Assembly (NCBI RefSeq): GCF_036199905.1
Contig: NZ_CP108109.1
Location: 2,837,501-2,901,500 of the forward strand
Origin: Streptomyces sp. NBC_00223
Lineage (GTDB): Bacteria > Actinomycetota > Actinomycetes > Streptomycetales > Streptomycetaceae
Direction of reading: 5' to 3'
Length of the DNA: 64,000 nt
The notes below the pieces were generated by a model. The model saw nothing but the letters and a program-made list of their open reading frames with translations. It was not told the origin of the DNA and did no database searches. Below, one piece after another: positions 26,976 through 35,309 of this stretch. Both the position numbers and the translations under genes were made by a program. How positions within the stretch are numbered: position 1 is the first letter of the stretch; every line of letters begins with the position of its first letter.

Positions 26976-28022
26976 CTACGCGGGCGTCGTCTCCGCCGTC
27001 TCCTCGGTGACCGCCCGGCGGCGGCTGGCGATGACCCGGCGGGCCAGCGAACGGGGGCTGGTGACGAAGCCGTAGCCCCAGCACATGTGCATGGTGGCCA
27101 GCGCCAGTGGGATACGCAGCCTGGCGCCGAAGGACAGTCCGCGGCCGGCCGGCAGCGAGCCGAGCGTGATGCCGGCGACATAGGCGGCCGGGACCAGCAG
27201 CGCCCACGGGGTGAGGGCGGCGCCGACGACGACACCCAGCGCGTTGGCGAGCAGGGCCGCGGGGGCGGCGAGATAGCGGAGGTTGACCGAGCCACGGTGG
27301 TAGCGGGTGACGACCCGGCGCCAGCGGCCGTAGTCCTTGTACTGCTTGGCGAGGGCGCGCACGCTCGGCCGGGGCCGGTAGGAGACCCGCAACTCGGGCG
27401 AGAACCAGATGAGATGACCGGCTTCGCGGATGCGGTAGTTCAGCTCCCAGTCCTGGGCGCGGATGAACTCCACGTTGTAGCCGCCCTGCCGCTCCAGCAC
27501 CTCGCGGCGGAAGACGCCGAGGTAGACGGTGTCGGCGGGGGCGGCGGCGCCTCCGGTGTGGAAGGCCGCGTTGCCGACGCCTATCCGGGAGGTCATCGCG
27601 GCGGCCACCGCGCGCTCCCAGTCGTTCTCGCCCTCGGCGTGCATGATGCCGCCGACGTTGGCCGCGCCCGTCTCGTCCAGCAGGCGTACGGCGGTGGCGA
27701 TGTAGTTCGGCGAGAGCATCCCGTGACCGTCGACACGTACCACGACCGGATGACGGGAGGCGCTGATCGCCGCGTTGAGCGCGGCGGGCGTCCGTCCGGT
27801 GGGGTTGGGCACGGTGTGGACCCTCGGGTCCTCGGCGACGAGTTCGGCCGCGATCGCGTCGGTGCGGTCCTGGGAGGGACCCAGCGCGATGACGACCTCC
27901 AGCTCGCCCGGATAGTCCTGTTCCAGGATGTGCCGGACGGAGTTACGCAGATGGCGCTCTTCGTTGAGCACCGGCATGATCACGGAGACGGCCGGGAGCG
28001 CGGGGTCAGTGGCGGCGTTCAT
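26976..28022 (-). CDS. glycosyltransferase family 2, ExoA-like
   Basis: 348 residues from the ATG at 28022 (MNAATDPALPAVSVIMPVLNEE). A cytoplasmic GT2 domain has the donor-site VSVIMPVLNEERHL, the metal-binding VDGHGML region and a QDWELNYRIREAG acceptor motif. Two or three membrane segments follow near residues 255-320. It resembles ExoA-type enzymes that build exopolysaccharide or wall glycans. It is divergent from LCP 4, and such a pairing suggests that its polymer may be attached to the wall by an LCP enzyme (inference). Its 3' side now faces the IS30 element. Confidence 0.88.
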   Translation of the reverse strand: MNAATDPALPAVSVIMPVLNEERHLRNSVRHILEQDYPGELEVVIALGPSQDRTDAIAAELVAEDPRVHTVPNPTGRTPAALNAAISASRHPVVVRVDGHGMLSPNYIATAVRLLDETGAANVGGIMHAEGENDWERAVAAAMTSRIGVGNAAFHTGGAAAPADTVYLGVFRREVLERQGGYNVEFIRAQDWELNYRIREAGHLIWFSPELRVSYRPRPSVRALAKQYKDYGRWRRVVTRYHRGSVNLRYLAAPAALLANALGVVVGAALTPWALLVPAAYVAGITLGSLPAGRGLSFGARLRIPLALATMHMCWGYGFVTSPRSLARRVIASRRRAVTEETAETTPA

Positions 28023-28132
28023 CGTGGGAAACGTTACCGCGATCGGGGGACCCCGGTGCGTGGGGGCAAGACTGACAGTCCTATTTGTCCCTAGCCTGAA
28101 CGGGTTCAGCACCCCGCCGTTCGGAGGTCCCC

Positions 28133-29716
28133 GTGCCGCCCACCCGACGCGTTCCGCCCGGAAGCGGGCGGCTCTCCCCACCTCGCCCGCCGACAGCCCT
28201 GCCACCGGCCCCCCGTACACCCGCGCCGCGCGCTCCGGTCCGGCGGTCCGCGGAGCGCGGGCCGTACCCCCGGCAGCCGGCCGGCCGGCGTCCGAAGCGG
28301 CGGCCGCCGGTCCGGCTGAGCACCCGGATCGCCGGCGGGCTCGCCCTGCTGGTGATCACCGCGAGCGGCATCGGGCACGCGGTGGTGGCCGGTCTGGACG
28401 GCGCGATCAACCGGGTGGACGCCTTCGGCGGCATGCAGAACCGTCCGGGCGGCTCCAAGGGCACCAACTTCCTGGTGGTCGGCACCGACGGCCGCGACGG
28501 GCTGGACCCGATGGAGAAGCAGCAGTACCACCTGGGCGGCGCGCCCTGCCACTGCACGGACACCATCATGCTGGTCCACCTCTCGGAGGACCGGCAGCGG
28601 GCGGCCGTCGTGAGCATCCCGCGCGACTCCTATGTGATGCTGCCGCGGGTCGTCCCCGGTACCGGCACCCAACAGGCCGCGTCGGCTCCGGCCGCCCATC
28701 CCGCCAAGATCAACGAGGCGTACGCGGACGGTGGTCCCAAGCTCACCGTCCGCACGGTCGAGCAGCTGACCGGTGTGCACATCGACCACTATCTGGAGCT
28801 GGACTTCGTCAGCTTCATGAAGACGGTCGACGTGCTCGGCGGCGTACCGGTCTGCACCTCCCGTCGGCTCAAGGACGCGTACAGCGGCCTGGACCTCCCG
28901 GTGGGTACGACGACGCTGAACGGCGGCGAGGCGTTGCAGTACGTACGGTCGCGGCACATCGACGGGGACGCGGACCTGGGGCGGATGCAGCGGCAGCAGC
29001 GCTTCGTGGCGCAGGTCGTGCACAAGATCACCAGCGGGGGCACACTGACCAACCCGGTGAAGCTGGAGCGGGTCGCGAGCACCGTACTGGGGTCGGTCCG
29101 CGCGGACCAGGGCTTCGATCCGACCGACCTGATCGCGCTGGCCCGGAGCATGAAGGGCTTCTCGAACAACTCCTCGGAGTTCGCCACGGTGCCGCTGAGC
29201 AATCCGAACTTCCCTGTGCCGGGCGTCGGCTCCACCGTGAAGTGGGACAACGAGAAGGCGGGCCGGCTGTGGGCGGCGATCCGCGCCGACAAGCCGCTGA
29301 CCGCGCCGCGGCCCGCGCCCTCGTCCCCGTCCGGGCCCAAGGGGACCCAGGTGGACGTGGCGCCGTCACAGATCCGGGTCGCGGTGGAGAACGCCACCGG
29401 GATCAGCGGCCTCGCCGCCTCCGCGCAGCAGGCCCTGCACGCCGGCGGCTTTGTCACCCCGGGCATGCCCACGACCGCCGACCGGCACAGCGCGCGGACC
29501 GTGATCCGTTACGACCCCCGGTGGGACCGCTCGGCGAAGGCGCTGGCCGTGGCGCTGCCCGGGACCCGGCTCGAAGCGGCGCCCGGGCTGGGCGCGGTGC
29601 TGCGGATCACGCTGGGCGCGGACTACACGAAGGTCAGCCCGGTGACGGGGCCTCCCCCGGCGCCGAAGGCGTCCGGCGACGGCGCGGTCAGCGGGGACGA
29701 GGTGCAGTGCGCGTAA
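28133..29716 (+). CDS. LCP family wall-polymer ligase 4 with LytR_C domain
   Basis: 527 residues, GTG start. Pro/Arg-rich cytoplasmic tail (1-65), membrane helix (about 66-86), LCP domain (NFLVVGTDGRDG, TDTIMLVHLS, VVSIPRDSYV, GEALQYVRSRH) and a LytR_C domain from about 400 (IRVAVENATGISG). An unusual CHC sits next to the catalytic TDTIM motif. Head-to-head with the GT2 gene, 110 nt apart, so both may be co-regulated. Confidence 0.92.
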   Translation: MPPTRRVPPGSGRLSPPRPPTALPPAPRTPAPRAPVRRSAERGPYPRQPAGRRPKRRPPVRLSTRIAGGLALLVITASGIGHAVVAGLDGAINRVDAFGGMQNRPGGSKGTNFLVVGTDGRDGLDPMEKQQYHLGGAPCHCTDTIMLVHLSEDRQRAAVVSIPRDSYVMLPRVVPGTGTQQAASAPAAHPAKINEAYADGGPKLTVRTVEQLTGVHIDHYLELDFVSFMKTVDVLGGVPVCTSRRLKDAYSGLDLPVGTTTLNGGEALQYVRSRHIDGDADLGRMQRQQRFVAQVVHKITSGGTLTNPVKLERVASTVLGSVRADQGFDPTDLIALARSMKGFSNNSSEFATVPLSNPNFPVPGVGSTVKWDNEKAGRLWAAIRADKPLTAPRPAPSSPSGPKGTQVDVAPSQIRVAVENATGISGLAASAQQALHAGGFVTPGMPTTADRHSARTVIRYDPRWDRSAKALAVALPGTRLEAAPGLGAVLRITLGADYTKVSPVTGPPPAPKASGDGAVSGDEVQCA

Positions 29717-29833
29717 CGGGCGGGCGGGGGCGCCGGGCGAGCACGTAACGGGCAGCCGGGCCCCGGCGTACCCGCAGGTCGGCGACACGCCCGGGCCGTA
29801 CGGGCAAAGATCCGCCGGGGACGGCGACCCCGC

Positions 29834-30412
29834 TCAGTCGTCCAGGCCCTCCGCGGCGCGCTCCTCGCGGAGCTGGAGGATCGCCCGGCGCCGCGCCAGG
29901 CGGTGGGTACGGCGGATCTGGGCCTCCTGCCGGCGGCGCTGGTCCCGCTCGGTCTCGGGGATCACCTCCGGCACCGGGCGCGGCTTGCCCTCCGCGTCCA
30001 CGGCGACGAAGACGAGATACGCGCTGGCGACCTGCTGGGCCGGGCCCGACTCGTTCCAGCGCTCGGCGACGACCCGGACGCCGACCTCCATGGAGGTCTT
30101 GCCGGTCCAGTTGACCTGGGCTTTCACATGCAGGAGGTCGCCGACCCTGACCGGCGCGAGAAAGGCCATCTCGTCCATCGCGCCCGTGACCGCCGGGCCC
30201 TCGGAGTGACGTCCGGCGACGGCGCCCGCCGCGTCGTCGACCAGTTTCATCACGACGCCGCCGTGCACCGTGCCCATCAGGTTGGTGTCGTGGGCGCTCA
30301 TGATGTGGGAGAGCGTGATGCGGGAGACGGAAGTGGGCTTGCCGGGGGTCACCGGCACGGCCGGAGTGGGCAGGGGGTCCGGCGTTCCCTGCGAAGTGGA
30401 CGACTCGATCAT
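29834..30412 (-). CDS. acyl-CoA thioesterase (hotdog fold)
   Basis: 192 residues from the ATG at 30412. A hotdog-fold domain of the acyl-CoA hydrolase/YciA-like type has SAHDTNLMGTVHGGVVMKLVDDAAG (about residues 39-63), in which the Asn, the GG turn and the Asp are the usual active-site elements. The last 50 residues are Arg/Glu-rich and helical. It hydrolyses acyl-CoA to free acid and CoA in the cytoplasm; the chain length is unknown. Convergent with LCP 4 and divergent from LCP 5. Confidence 0.88.
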   Translation of the reverse strand: MIESSTSQGTPDPLPTPAVPVTPGKPTSVSRITLSHIMSAHDTNLMGTVHGGVVMKLVDDAAGAVAGRHSEGPAVTGAMDEMAFLAPVRVGDLLHVKAQVNWTGKTSMEVGVRVVAERWNESGPAQQVASAYLVFVAVDAEGKPRPVPEVIPETERDQRRRQEAQIRRTHRLARRRAILQLREERAAEGLDD

Positions 30413-30529
30413 GTCCTCCACCTTATGTCCGTTACGGAACCGCCGTGGTGGTTGAGGTAATGCATCGGATCTGCTACAGAACCGCCTTGGATTCCCGGTC
30501 GTCCCCGGCGGCCGGGCACACTTGCCGAC

Positions 30530-31723
30530 ATGAACGGTTGGAGCGATGACACCGAGCAGCGCAGGCTCAATGAGCCCCCGCTGCCCCCCGAGCTGTCGCC
30601 GCGCCGCGCCGCCGCGGCCGCCGGGGGAGTTCCGCCGCAGTCCGACCGCCGGGCCCAGCCGGGCGGCGGTTCCGGCGGCGGTCCGTGGCCTCCGGCCACG
30701 GGCGGCAACGGCGGCAGCGGGCCCCGGCGGCCGCGCTGGAGCATGCGCAAGAAGATCGGCTGGACGGCGCTCGGGCTGGTCGTCGTCCTGCTGGTCGTGT
30801 CCGTGTCGACGTACTTCTGGGCCGACTCCAAGGTCCGCCGCGAGGTCGACCTGAGCAAGGTCGAGGACCGGCCGGCGGCGGGCAAGGGCACCAATTATCT
30901 GATCGTCGGCTCCGACAGCCGTGAGGGTCTGACCAAGCAGGACGAGAAGGAGCTGCACACCGGCGCCGCCGAGGGCCAGCGCACCGACTCGATGATGATC
31001 CTGCACACCGGCGGCAACGGCACCACGATGCTGAGCCTGCCGCGCGACTCGTACGTCACGATCCCGGCCTTCACCGGCAAGGAGTCCGGCAAGCGGTACG
31101 CGGCCTCCACGCACAAGCTCAACCGCGCGTACGCCGACGGCGGCCCGGAACTGCTCACCCGGACCGTCGAGTACAACACCGGCATCCACATCGACCACTA
31201 CGCGGAGATCGGCTTCGCCGGTTTTGTGAACCTGGTCGACGCGCTCGGCGGTGTGCACATGTGCCTGGACAAGCCGCTGCACGACAAGGCGTCCGGCGCG
31301 GACTTCGACAAGGGCTGCCAGGAGCTCAACGGCAAGCAGTCGCTGGCCTTCGTACGGCAGCGGCACCAGGAGGCCGACCAGGACCTGGGCCGGATGCGGA
31401 ACCAGCAGAAGTTCCTGTCCACCCTGGCCCACCAGGCCGCCTCGCCGTCCACGATCCTCAACCCGTTCAAGCTCTACCCGGTGATCGGGTCCGGCCTGGA
31501 CACGCTGATCGTCGACAAGAAGATGAGCCTGTCGAACCTCGCGTCGATGTTCTGGGCGATGAAGGGCGTGACCGGCGGCGACGGCAACCAGATGACGGTG
31601 CCGATCGCCAGCGCCAACTATCTGACGCCGAACGACGGCGACGCCGTGAAGTGGGACATGACGAAGGCGAAGAAGCTCTTCGACGAGCTGAAGAACGACC
31701 AGAAGGTGACGATCACGCAGTAG
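30530..31723 (+). CDS. LCP family wall-polymer ligase 5
   Basis: 397 residues. Pro/Gly/Arg-rich cytoplasmic tail, membrane helix (about 76-97) and extracellular LCP domain (NYLIVGSDSREG, RTDSMMILH, MLSLPRDSYV, KQSLAFVRQRH). The protein ends soon after the catalytic domain, without LytR_C. Followed by a perfect 16-bp terminator. Confidence 0.92.
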   Translation: MNGWSDDTEQRRLNEPPLPPELSPRRAAAAAGGVPPQSDRRAQPGGGSGGGPWPPATGGNGGSGPRRPRWSMRKKIGWTALGLVVVLLVVSVSTYFWADSKVRREVDLSKVEDRPAAGKGTNYLIVGSDSREGLTKQDEKELHTGAAEGQRTDSMMILHTGGNGTTMLSLPRDSYVTIPAFTGKESGKRYAASTHKLNRAYADGGPELLTRTVEYNTGIHIDHYAEIGFAGFVNLVDALGGVHMCLDKPLHDKASGADFDKGCQELNGKQSLAFVRQRHQEADQDLGRMRNQQKFLSTLAHQAASPSTILNPFKLYPVIGSGLDTLIVDKKMSLSNLASMFWAMKGVTGGDGNQMTVPIASANYLTPNDGDAVKWDMTKAKKLFDELKNDQKVTITQ

Positions 31724-31800
31724 CCCAGGGCCCCGCTCCGGACGGTCGGCCGGCCCGTAGGCCGGCCACCGGCGTACCGGAGCGGCCCCGGCCGCGTACG

Positions 31801-31850
31801 GGAAACGGCCCCGGCCACCGCGCTCACCGCGCGGGGCCGGGGCCGTTTCC
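31801..31850. terminator. strong bidirectional terminator
   Basis: Perfect 16-bp inverted repeat GGAAACGGCCCCGGCC / GGCCGGGGCCGTTTCC with an 18-nt loop, between LCP 5 and the convergent hypothetical gene. Confidence 0.85.
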
Positions 31851-31899
31851 TGGTATCCCCGGGTACGTTCCTTGCCGGTCGCCGAACCGCGCGGGCGGT

Positions 31900-32322
31900 T
31901 CAGGAAGCGATGGCGGTGCCGGTCACGGCCGGGACCCACTGGTCCAGCTCGGTGCGCCAGTAACGGCCCACGTTCAGCCGGGTCGGCTTGGTCTGGCCGG
32001 GCAGCTGGAAGCGCAGCGAGCTCCACAGCGCCTTGCGCCGGACGTCGCTGACCAGGCCGGCCGCCTCGGCGCGCGGTATCGCGGCCACCAGTTCCTTGGG
32101 GCGGGCGGTCATCCGGCCGGCCTTGTGGAAGACCACGGCCTGCTCGGTGACCGTGACGAAGTAGTACTTGACGAACGCCTGGCCCAGCAGACCCAGGTTG
32201 TCCATCAGCCACGGGCTGGGGCCGGTGACGGTGTGGATCGTGACGATGGGCTTGTCGCCCGGGTTGATCTGCGCGATGGCCTGCGCCACCTGCTCCTGCA
32301 TGGTGGACTTGCGAATGGCCAT
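31900..32322 (-). CDS. conserved hypothetical protein, possibly bacterial PH-like
   Basis: 140 residues from the ATG at 32322, which follows a CAGGGGGCA ribosome site; an upstream frame extension to 32367 is less likely. No signal or membrane segment. The strand-rich centre (YYFVTVTEQAVVFHKAG) and a C-terminal amphipathic segment (YWRTELDQWV) recall small PH-like domains, but this is a guess. Not otherwise recognised. Confidence 0.65.
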   Translation of the reverse strand: MAIRKSTMQEQVAQAIAQINPGDKPIVTIHTVTGPSPWLMDNLGLLGQAFVKYYFVTVTEQAVVFHKAGRMTARPKELVAAIPRAEAAGLVSDVRRKALWSSLRFQLPGQTKPTRLNVGRYWRTELDQWVPAVTGTAIAS

Positions 32323-32448
32323 GGGTGCCCCCTGTTTGACTTGCGAATGGTGCGACGCCGCCGTCATGGAGCGACGGCGGCGTCGCAGCGTATCGCCTTC
32401 AAGGTGACAGGTACGCGCCGGGTACAGACCCGTGACGTATGTGACCGA

Positions 32449-33297
32449 TCAGTGACGCGCGGCCGGGGTGCGACGACGCAGCATGAAGACCGCGCCACCG
32501 CCGAGGGCCACCAGGGCGCCGGCGATACCGGCGATCATCCCGGTGCTGGAACCGCCACCGGTCTCGGCCAGGTTGGTCGCGCCGGAGGGCGACGGCGAGT
32601 TGGTGTCGTCGACGACCGCCGCGGGGCTGGTCGTGTCCGCCGTGGCCGGGCTGGTGGTCGTGGAGTCCACCGGGGTGTCGCCGTTGTCCGCGGGCGGGTT
32701 GTCCCCGTTGCCGGCCGGCGGGTTGTCACCGTTGTCCGCAGGGGGGTTGTCGCCGTTGTCGGCCGGCGGGTTGTCACCGTTGTCCGCAGGGGGGTTATCG
32801 CCGTTGTCCGCAGGCGGGTTGTCACCGTTGTCGACCGGCGGGTTGTCACCGTTGTCCGCGGGCGGGTTGTCGTCCGCCGGCGGGTTGCCGCCGTTGTCGG
32901 CCGGCGGGGTGGTCACGCACGCCTGGCGGGGCGTCTTCAGCTGCTTGGTGCCGACGACGTCGTGACGCTGGTTCTCCTTGACGACGCGCACGGTGTAGGT
33001 CGTGCTCGGCTGCCAGTCCACGGAGAAGGCGACGGGCAGACCGGCCTTGGTTCCCTTGACGTGGGTCTGGGAACCGACCTGGTTCTTGCCCTGGGAGACC
33101 GTGATCGTGACGAAGGTCGTGGTGTCCTTGTCGGTCACGGTGATGACGCCATGACCGTCGTCGCACGAGGCGGCGGCGGTGAACTCGGTGATGGAGCAGG
33201 CGAACGCGTTGCCTGCGACGCCCAGCGCGAGCGCGGCTGCGGCGGAGGCAACGCCGATGGAACGCACCGTAAGAGAGGTGCGGCGGGATATGGACAC
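32449..33297 (-). CDS. sortase-anchored surface protein with Asp/Pro/Asn repeats (LAETG)
   Basis: 282 residues. Signal peptide (about 1-33), an extracellular beta domain with a Cys pair (34-130), a repeat stalk of PPADNGDN units (about 130-205), a Thr/Ser-rich linker, the sorting signal LAETG (about 243-247), a hydrophobic helix and an Arg-rich tail. The class E sortases of Streptomyces cleave LAxTG and link the protein to peptidoglycan. The stalk would hold the N-terminal domain clear of the wall. A good promoter lies 90-120 nt upstream. No sortase gene is in this window. Ligand unknown. Confidence 0.88.
   Translation of the reverse strand: MSISRRTSLTVRSIGVASAAAALALGVAGNAFACSITEFTAAASCDDGHGVITVTDKDTTTFVTITVSQGKNQVGSQTHVKGTKAGLPVAFSVDWQPSTTYTVRVVKENQRHDVVGTKQLKTPRQACVTTPPADNGGNPPADDNPPADNGDNPPVDNGDNPPADNGDNPPADNGDNPPADNGDNPPADNGDNPPAGNGDNPPADNGDTPVDSTTTSPATADTTSPAAVVDDTNSPSPSGATNLAETGGGSSTGMIAGIAGALVALGGGAVFMLRRRTPAARH
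32690..32905 (-). repeat. tandem 24-bp coding repeats (stalk)
   Basis: About nine near-identical 24-bp units encoding NPPADNGD with occasional changes (PPVDNGD, PPAGNGD, a shortened PPADDN unit). Such repeats vary in number by slippage, which would change stalk length. Confidence 0.8.
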
Positions 33298-33388
33298 GTT
33301 TGCCCTTCACGTGACTCGGAGCAGAAGCGTGGAAGGCCGTCCAGCAGGTGACGAATCGCCCCCCGTCCCCGCTGACGGCCCTCACACC

Positions 33389-33416
33389 TCTACAAGTCCC
33401 CGCAAGCGCTTGTCAA
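33389..33416 (-). promoter_or_regulatory. promoter of the LAETG protein
   Basis: On the minus strand, TTGACA (33416-33411) is followed after 16 nt by TGTAGA (33394-33389), close to the vegetative sigma consensus. Transcription would start near 33382, leaving an 80-90 nt leader. The rest of 33298-33565 shows no gene. Confidence 0.6.
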
Positions 33417-33565
33417 TTGAGCGCAAACCGCACTCTAAACCTCCCCACTGGCCCAAAGTACGTCCGTGGCCGCGCGGTTCGGCTCGCGCTTATTACAGAC
33501 TTGGGACGAAAGCAGGTTTGCCTACCGGCCGGCTCTCGCGGCCACCACCGGCCGGTGATTTCCGG

Positions 33566-34042
33566 TCACCACCGGCCGAGCGCGACGAGCGCGGCGGCCA
33601 CCGCGAGACAGGCCATCGCCCCGCGCACACAGCGGTATTTCGCGTGCAGAATGACGCCGAGGTCGCACGCCTGCTCCAGCAGCCAGCGCCCGGGATCGCC
33701 GCCCGCCTCCCGTACGGCGGGGCCCAGCCGCTCCACATCGGTGCCGGCCTGGAGCACGCTCAGCGAGGCGTGCCCGGTGGAGGGACGGGTACGCGGCAGC
33801 ACGCCGAGTACCAGCAGCACGATGCCCGCGCACCACGCCACCGCGCCCAGCACCACCAACGGCCCGTGCCCGACCGCCCCTTGCGGCCCCGCGGCCAGCA
33901 CCGCGAGGACCGCGACGGCGCCGGACAGCAGGATCGACGCCTTGGAGTCGGCCCGGCTGATCTCCTCCCGCACCGCGCCCAGCAGCCGTTCCGCCACCAA
34001 CAGCGCCCCGGCCGACGCCGCTTCGCCCGTTCCCTCGGCCAT
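33566..34042 (-). CDS. Pycsar-type effector, PycTM-like (DUF5706) membrane protein
   Basis: 158 residues. The N-terminal helix ends in the family hallmark EEISRADSKASILLSGAVAVL (about residues 26-46), followed by membrane helices at about 38-56, 62-82 and near the C-terminus (CLAVAAALVALG). In Pycsar anti-phage systems, PycTM is switched on by cCMP or cUMP made by a partner cyclase and permeabilises the membrane. It is third in a minus-strand series after a Crp/Fnr regulator and a cyclase remnant, the gene neighbourhood of such systems. The reading frame is intact. Binding of a cyclic pyrimidine here is inferred from the family. Confidence 0.75.
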   Translation of the reverse strand: MAEGTGEAASAGALLVAERLLGAVREEISRADSKASILLSGAVAVLAVLAAGPQGAVGHGPLVVLGAVAWCAGIVLLVLGVLPRTRPSTGHASLSVLQAGTDVERLGPAVREAGGDPGRWLLEQACDLGVILHAKYRCVRGAMACLAVAAALVALGRW

Positions 34043-34133
34043 GGCTCCCCCTCTCCCCCGCGCCGTACGGTTCAGCGCGTGTTCCCCTGCCCGTCCCGAT
34101 CCGCTGCCTCACGGCCCGTCACGCCGCGACGCG

Positions 34134-34383
34134 TCACCGCGTGCCCGGGTCCGGCGCGTCACCGTCGCCCGGCGCGCCGGCGCCGTCCTGCCCCTCGCCG
34201 GTCTCCCAGTAGCGCACCCGGCGGGCCGACTCGGGCTCGGTGGCGGCGCGGAGGCGACGCGGAGGCGACGAAGATCTCGTACATCACCTTGCGGACCAGC
34301 GGCTTCGCCAGGTGGCCGAGGCGTCCCGACCCCTTGACGTCCCCGCTGATCACCAGCCGGTGGACGGCTTGTGGACTGCTCAC
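34134..34383 (-). pseudogene. internally deleted nucleotidyl cyclase (PycC-like) remnant
   Basis: The GTG at 34383, with a GGGGTAGGG upstream sequence, opens a frame reading VHRLVISGDVKGSGRL and then AKPLVRKVMYEIFVAS. This is the start of Streptomyces class III-type cyclases, which normally read RLVISVDVEGSGRL and continue for about 200 residues. After about 42 codons, coding bias switches frame at a tandem copy of GCGGAGGCGAC (34247-34268, plus strand). A different frame (LRAATEPESARRVRYWETGEG) then runs to a TGA at 34134. Most of the catalytic domain is missing. Best read as a deletion plus frameshift at short repeats. A short unrelated peptide is the alternative. Confidence 0.6.
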
Positions 34384-34451
34384 CCCTACCCCCCGCGTGC
34401 TGCGCCGGAGACGTCAGGATCCCGCCGGGGACCCGGGCTGTATGTAGCCGC

Positions 34452-35150
34452 TTACACATACGGGGAGGGCGGTTCTCCGCGTCCGGCCGCCAGCAGCCGC
34501 AGCGGCTCGGGGTCGGCGATGGTCAGCCTGCGGTGGGCGGTGCGGACGACACCCTGCTCCCGCAGCAGCCGCAGCGCCTTGGCGACGGCCTCCCGGGTCG
34601 CGCCGACCGCCGCCGCCAGGTCGTACTGCGGCAGGTCGATGACGGTCCCGCCGTCGCCGGGCCGGCCGGTGCGGTCGGCCAGCTCCACCAGACGCGCGGC
34701 CAGCCGCTGAAGAACCGTCTCCGAGGCCAGCGCCCGCCGCTCCGCGTCGGCGCCGCGCAGCCGGTTGCTGAGCTGCCGCAGCACCAGTTCACCGGCGGCC
34801 GGGTGACCGGCCAGATAGCGGCGGAAGCGGTCGCCGGTCAGCACCACCGCCCGTACCCGGTCCAGCGCGCCGACCGTCGCGCTGCGGGTGCCCCGGTCGA
34901 GCGCGGCCATCTCGCCGACGATCGCGCCCGCCCCGCGCAACGCCAGGATCAGCCGGTTGCCGCGCTCGGTCCCGGTGGTCACCGCGGCCCAGCCGTCGAG
35001 GATCGCGATCACGTACGACGTCCCGGAGCGTTCCCGCAGCAGCAGCGTTCCGGGCTCGTAGTCGCGCGGGGTGCCCAGCGCGAGCAGTTCGGCCCGTGCC
35101 TTCGCGCCCAGGGCGTCGAGGAAGGGCCGATCCTGTTCGAAGAGGCTCAC
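34452..35150 (-). CDS. Crp/Fnr family transcription regulator with cyclic-nucleotide domain
   Basis: 232 residues from the GTG at 35150; the frame is open to 35219, but codon bias drops there. The cNMP-binding barrel has a textbook phosphate-binding cassette, VGEMAALDRGTRSATV (Glu and Arg both kept), a dimer helix and a C-terminal winged HTH (ATREAVAKALRLLREQG) of Crp type. It lies 68 nt upstream of the cyclase remnant and probably heads the same transcript as the PycTM effector. It might sense the cyclic nucleotide once made by the cyclase and control the locus (inference). Confidence 0.85.
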   Translation of the reverse strand: MSLFEQDRPFLDALGAKARAELLALGTPRDYEPGTLLLRERSGTSYVIAILDGWAAVTTGTERGNRLILALRGAGAIVGEMAALDRGTRSATVGALDRVRAVVLTGDRFRRYLAGHPAAGELVLRQLSNRLRGADAERRALASETVLQRLAARLVELADRTGRPGDGGTVIDLPQYDLAAAVGATREAVAKALRLLREQGVVRTAHRRLTIADPEPLRLLAAGRGEPPSPYV

Positions 35151-35309
35151 CCGGAACCGTCCCGCTCCGTGCCGATGGGGAACAGCACTGTAGATCGCGG
35201 TCAAGTGCCGGTCATACACGTCAACTGACCGTCCTAAAAATGGAGTTGTCCCCTACGAGTGGGTCCGGGAAACGCCGGGCGCACCCCCCGTCCGGCGGGC
35301 GCGCGACGG

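Noticed and set aside
32690..32905. Regular short repeats considered as a CRISPR array
   Set aside because: The repeats are contiguous, in frame and encode NPPADNGD; no spacers and no cas genes.
33566..35150. Complete Pycsar defence system
   Set aside because: The cyclase frame is broken and lacks most of its catalytic domain, so an active complete system cannot be claimed.
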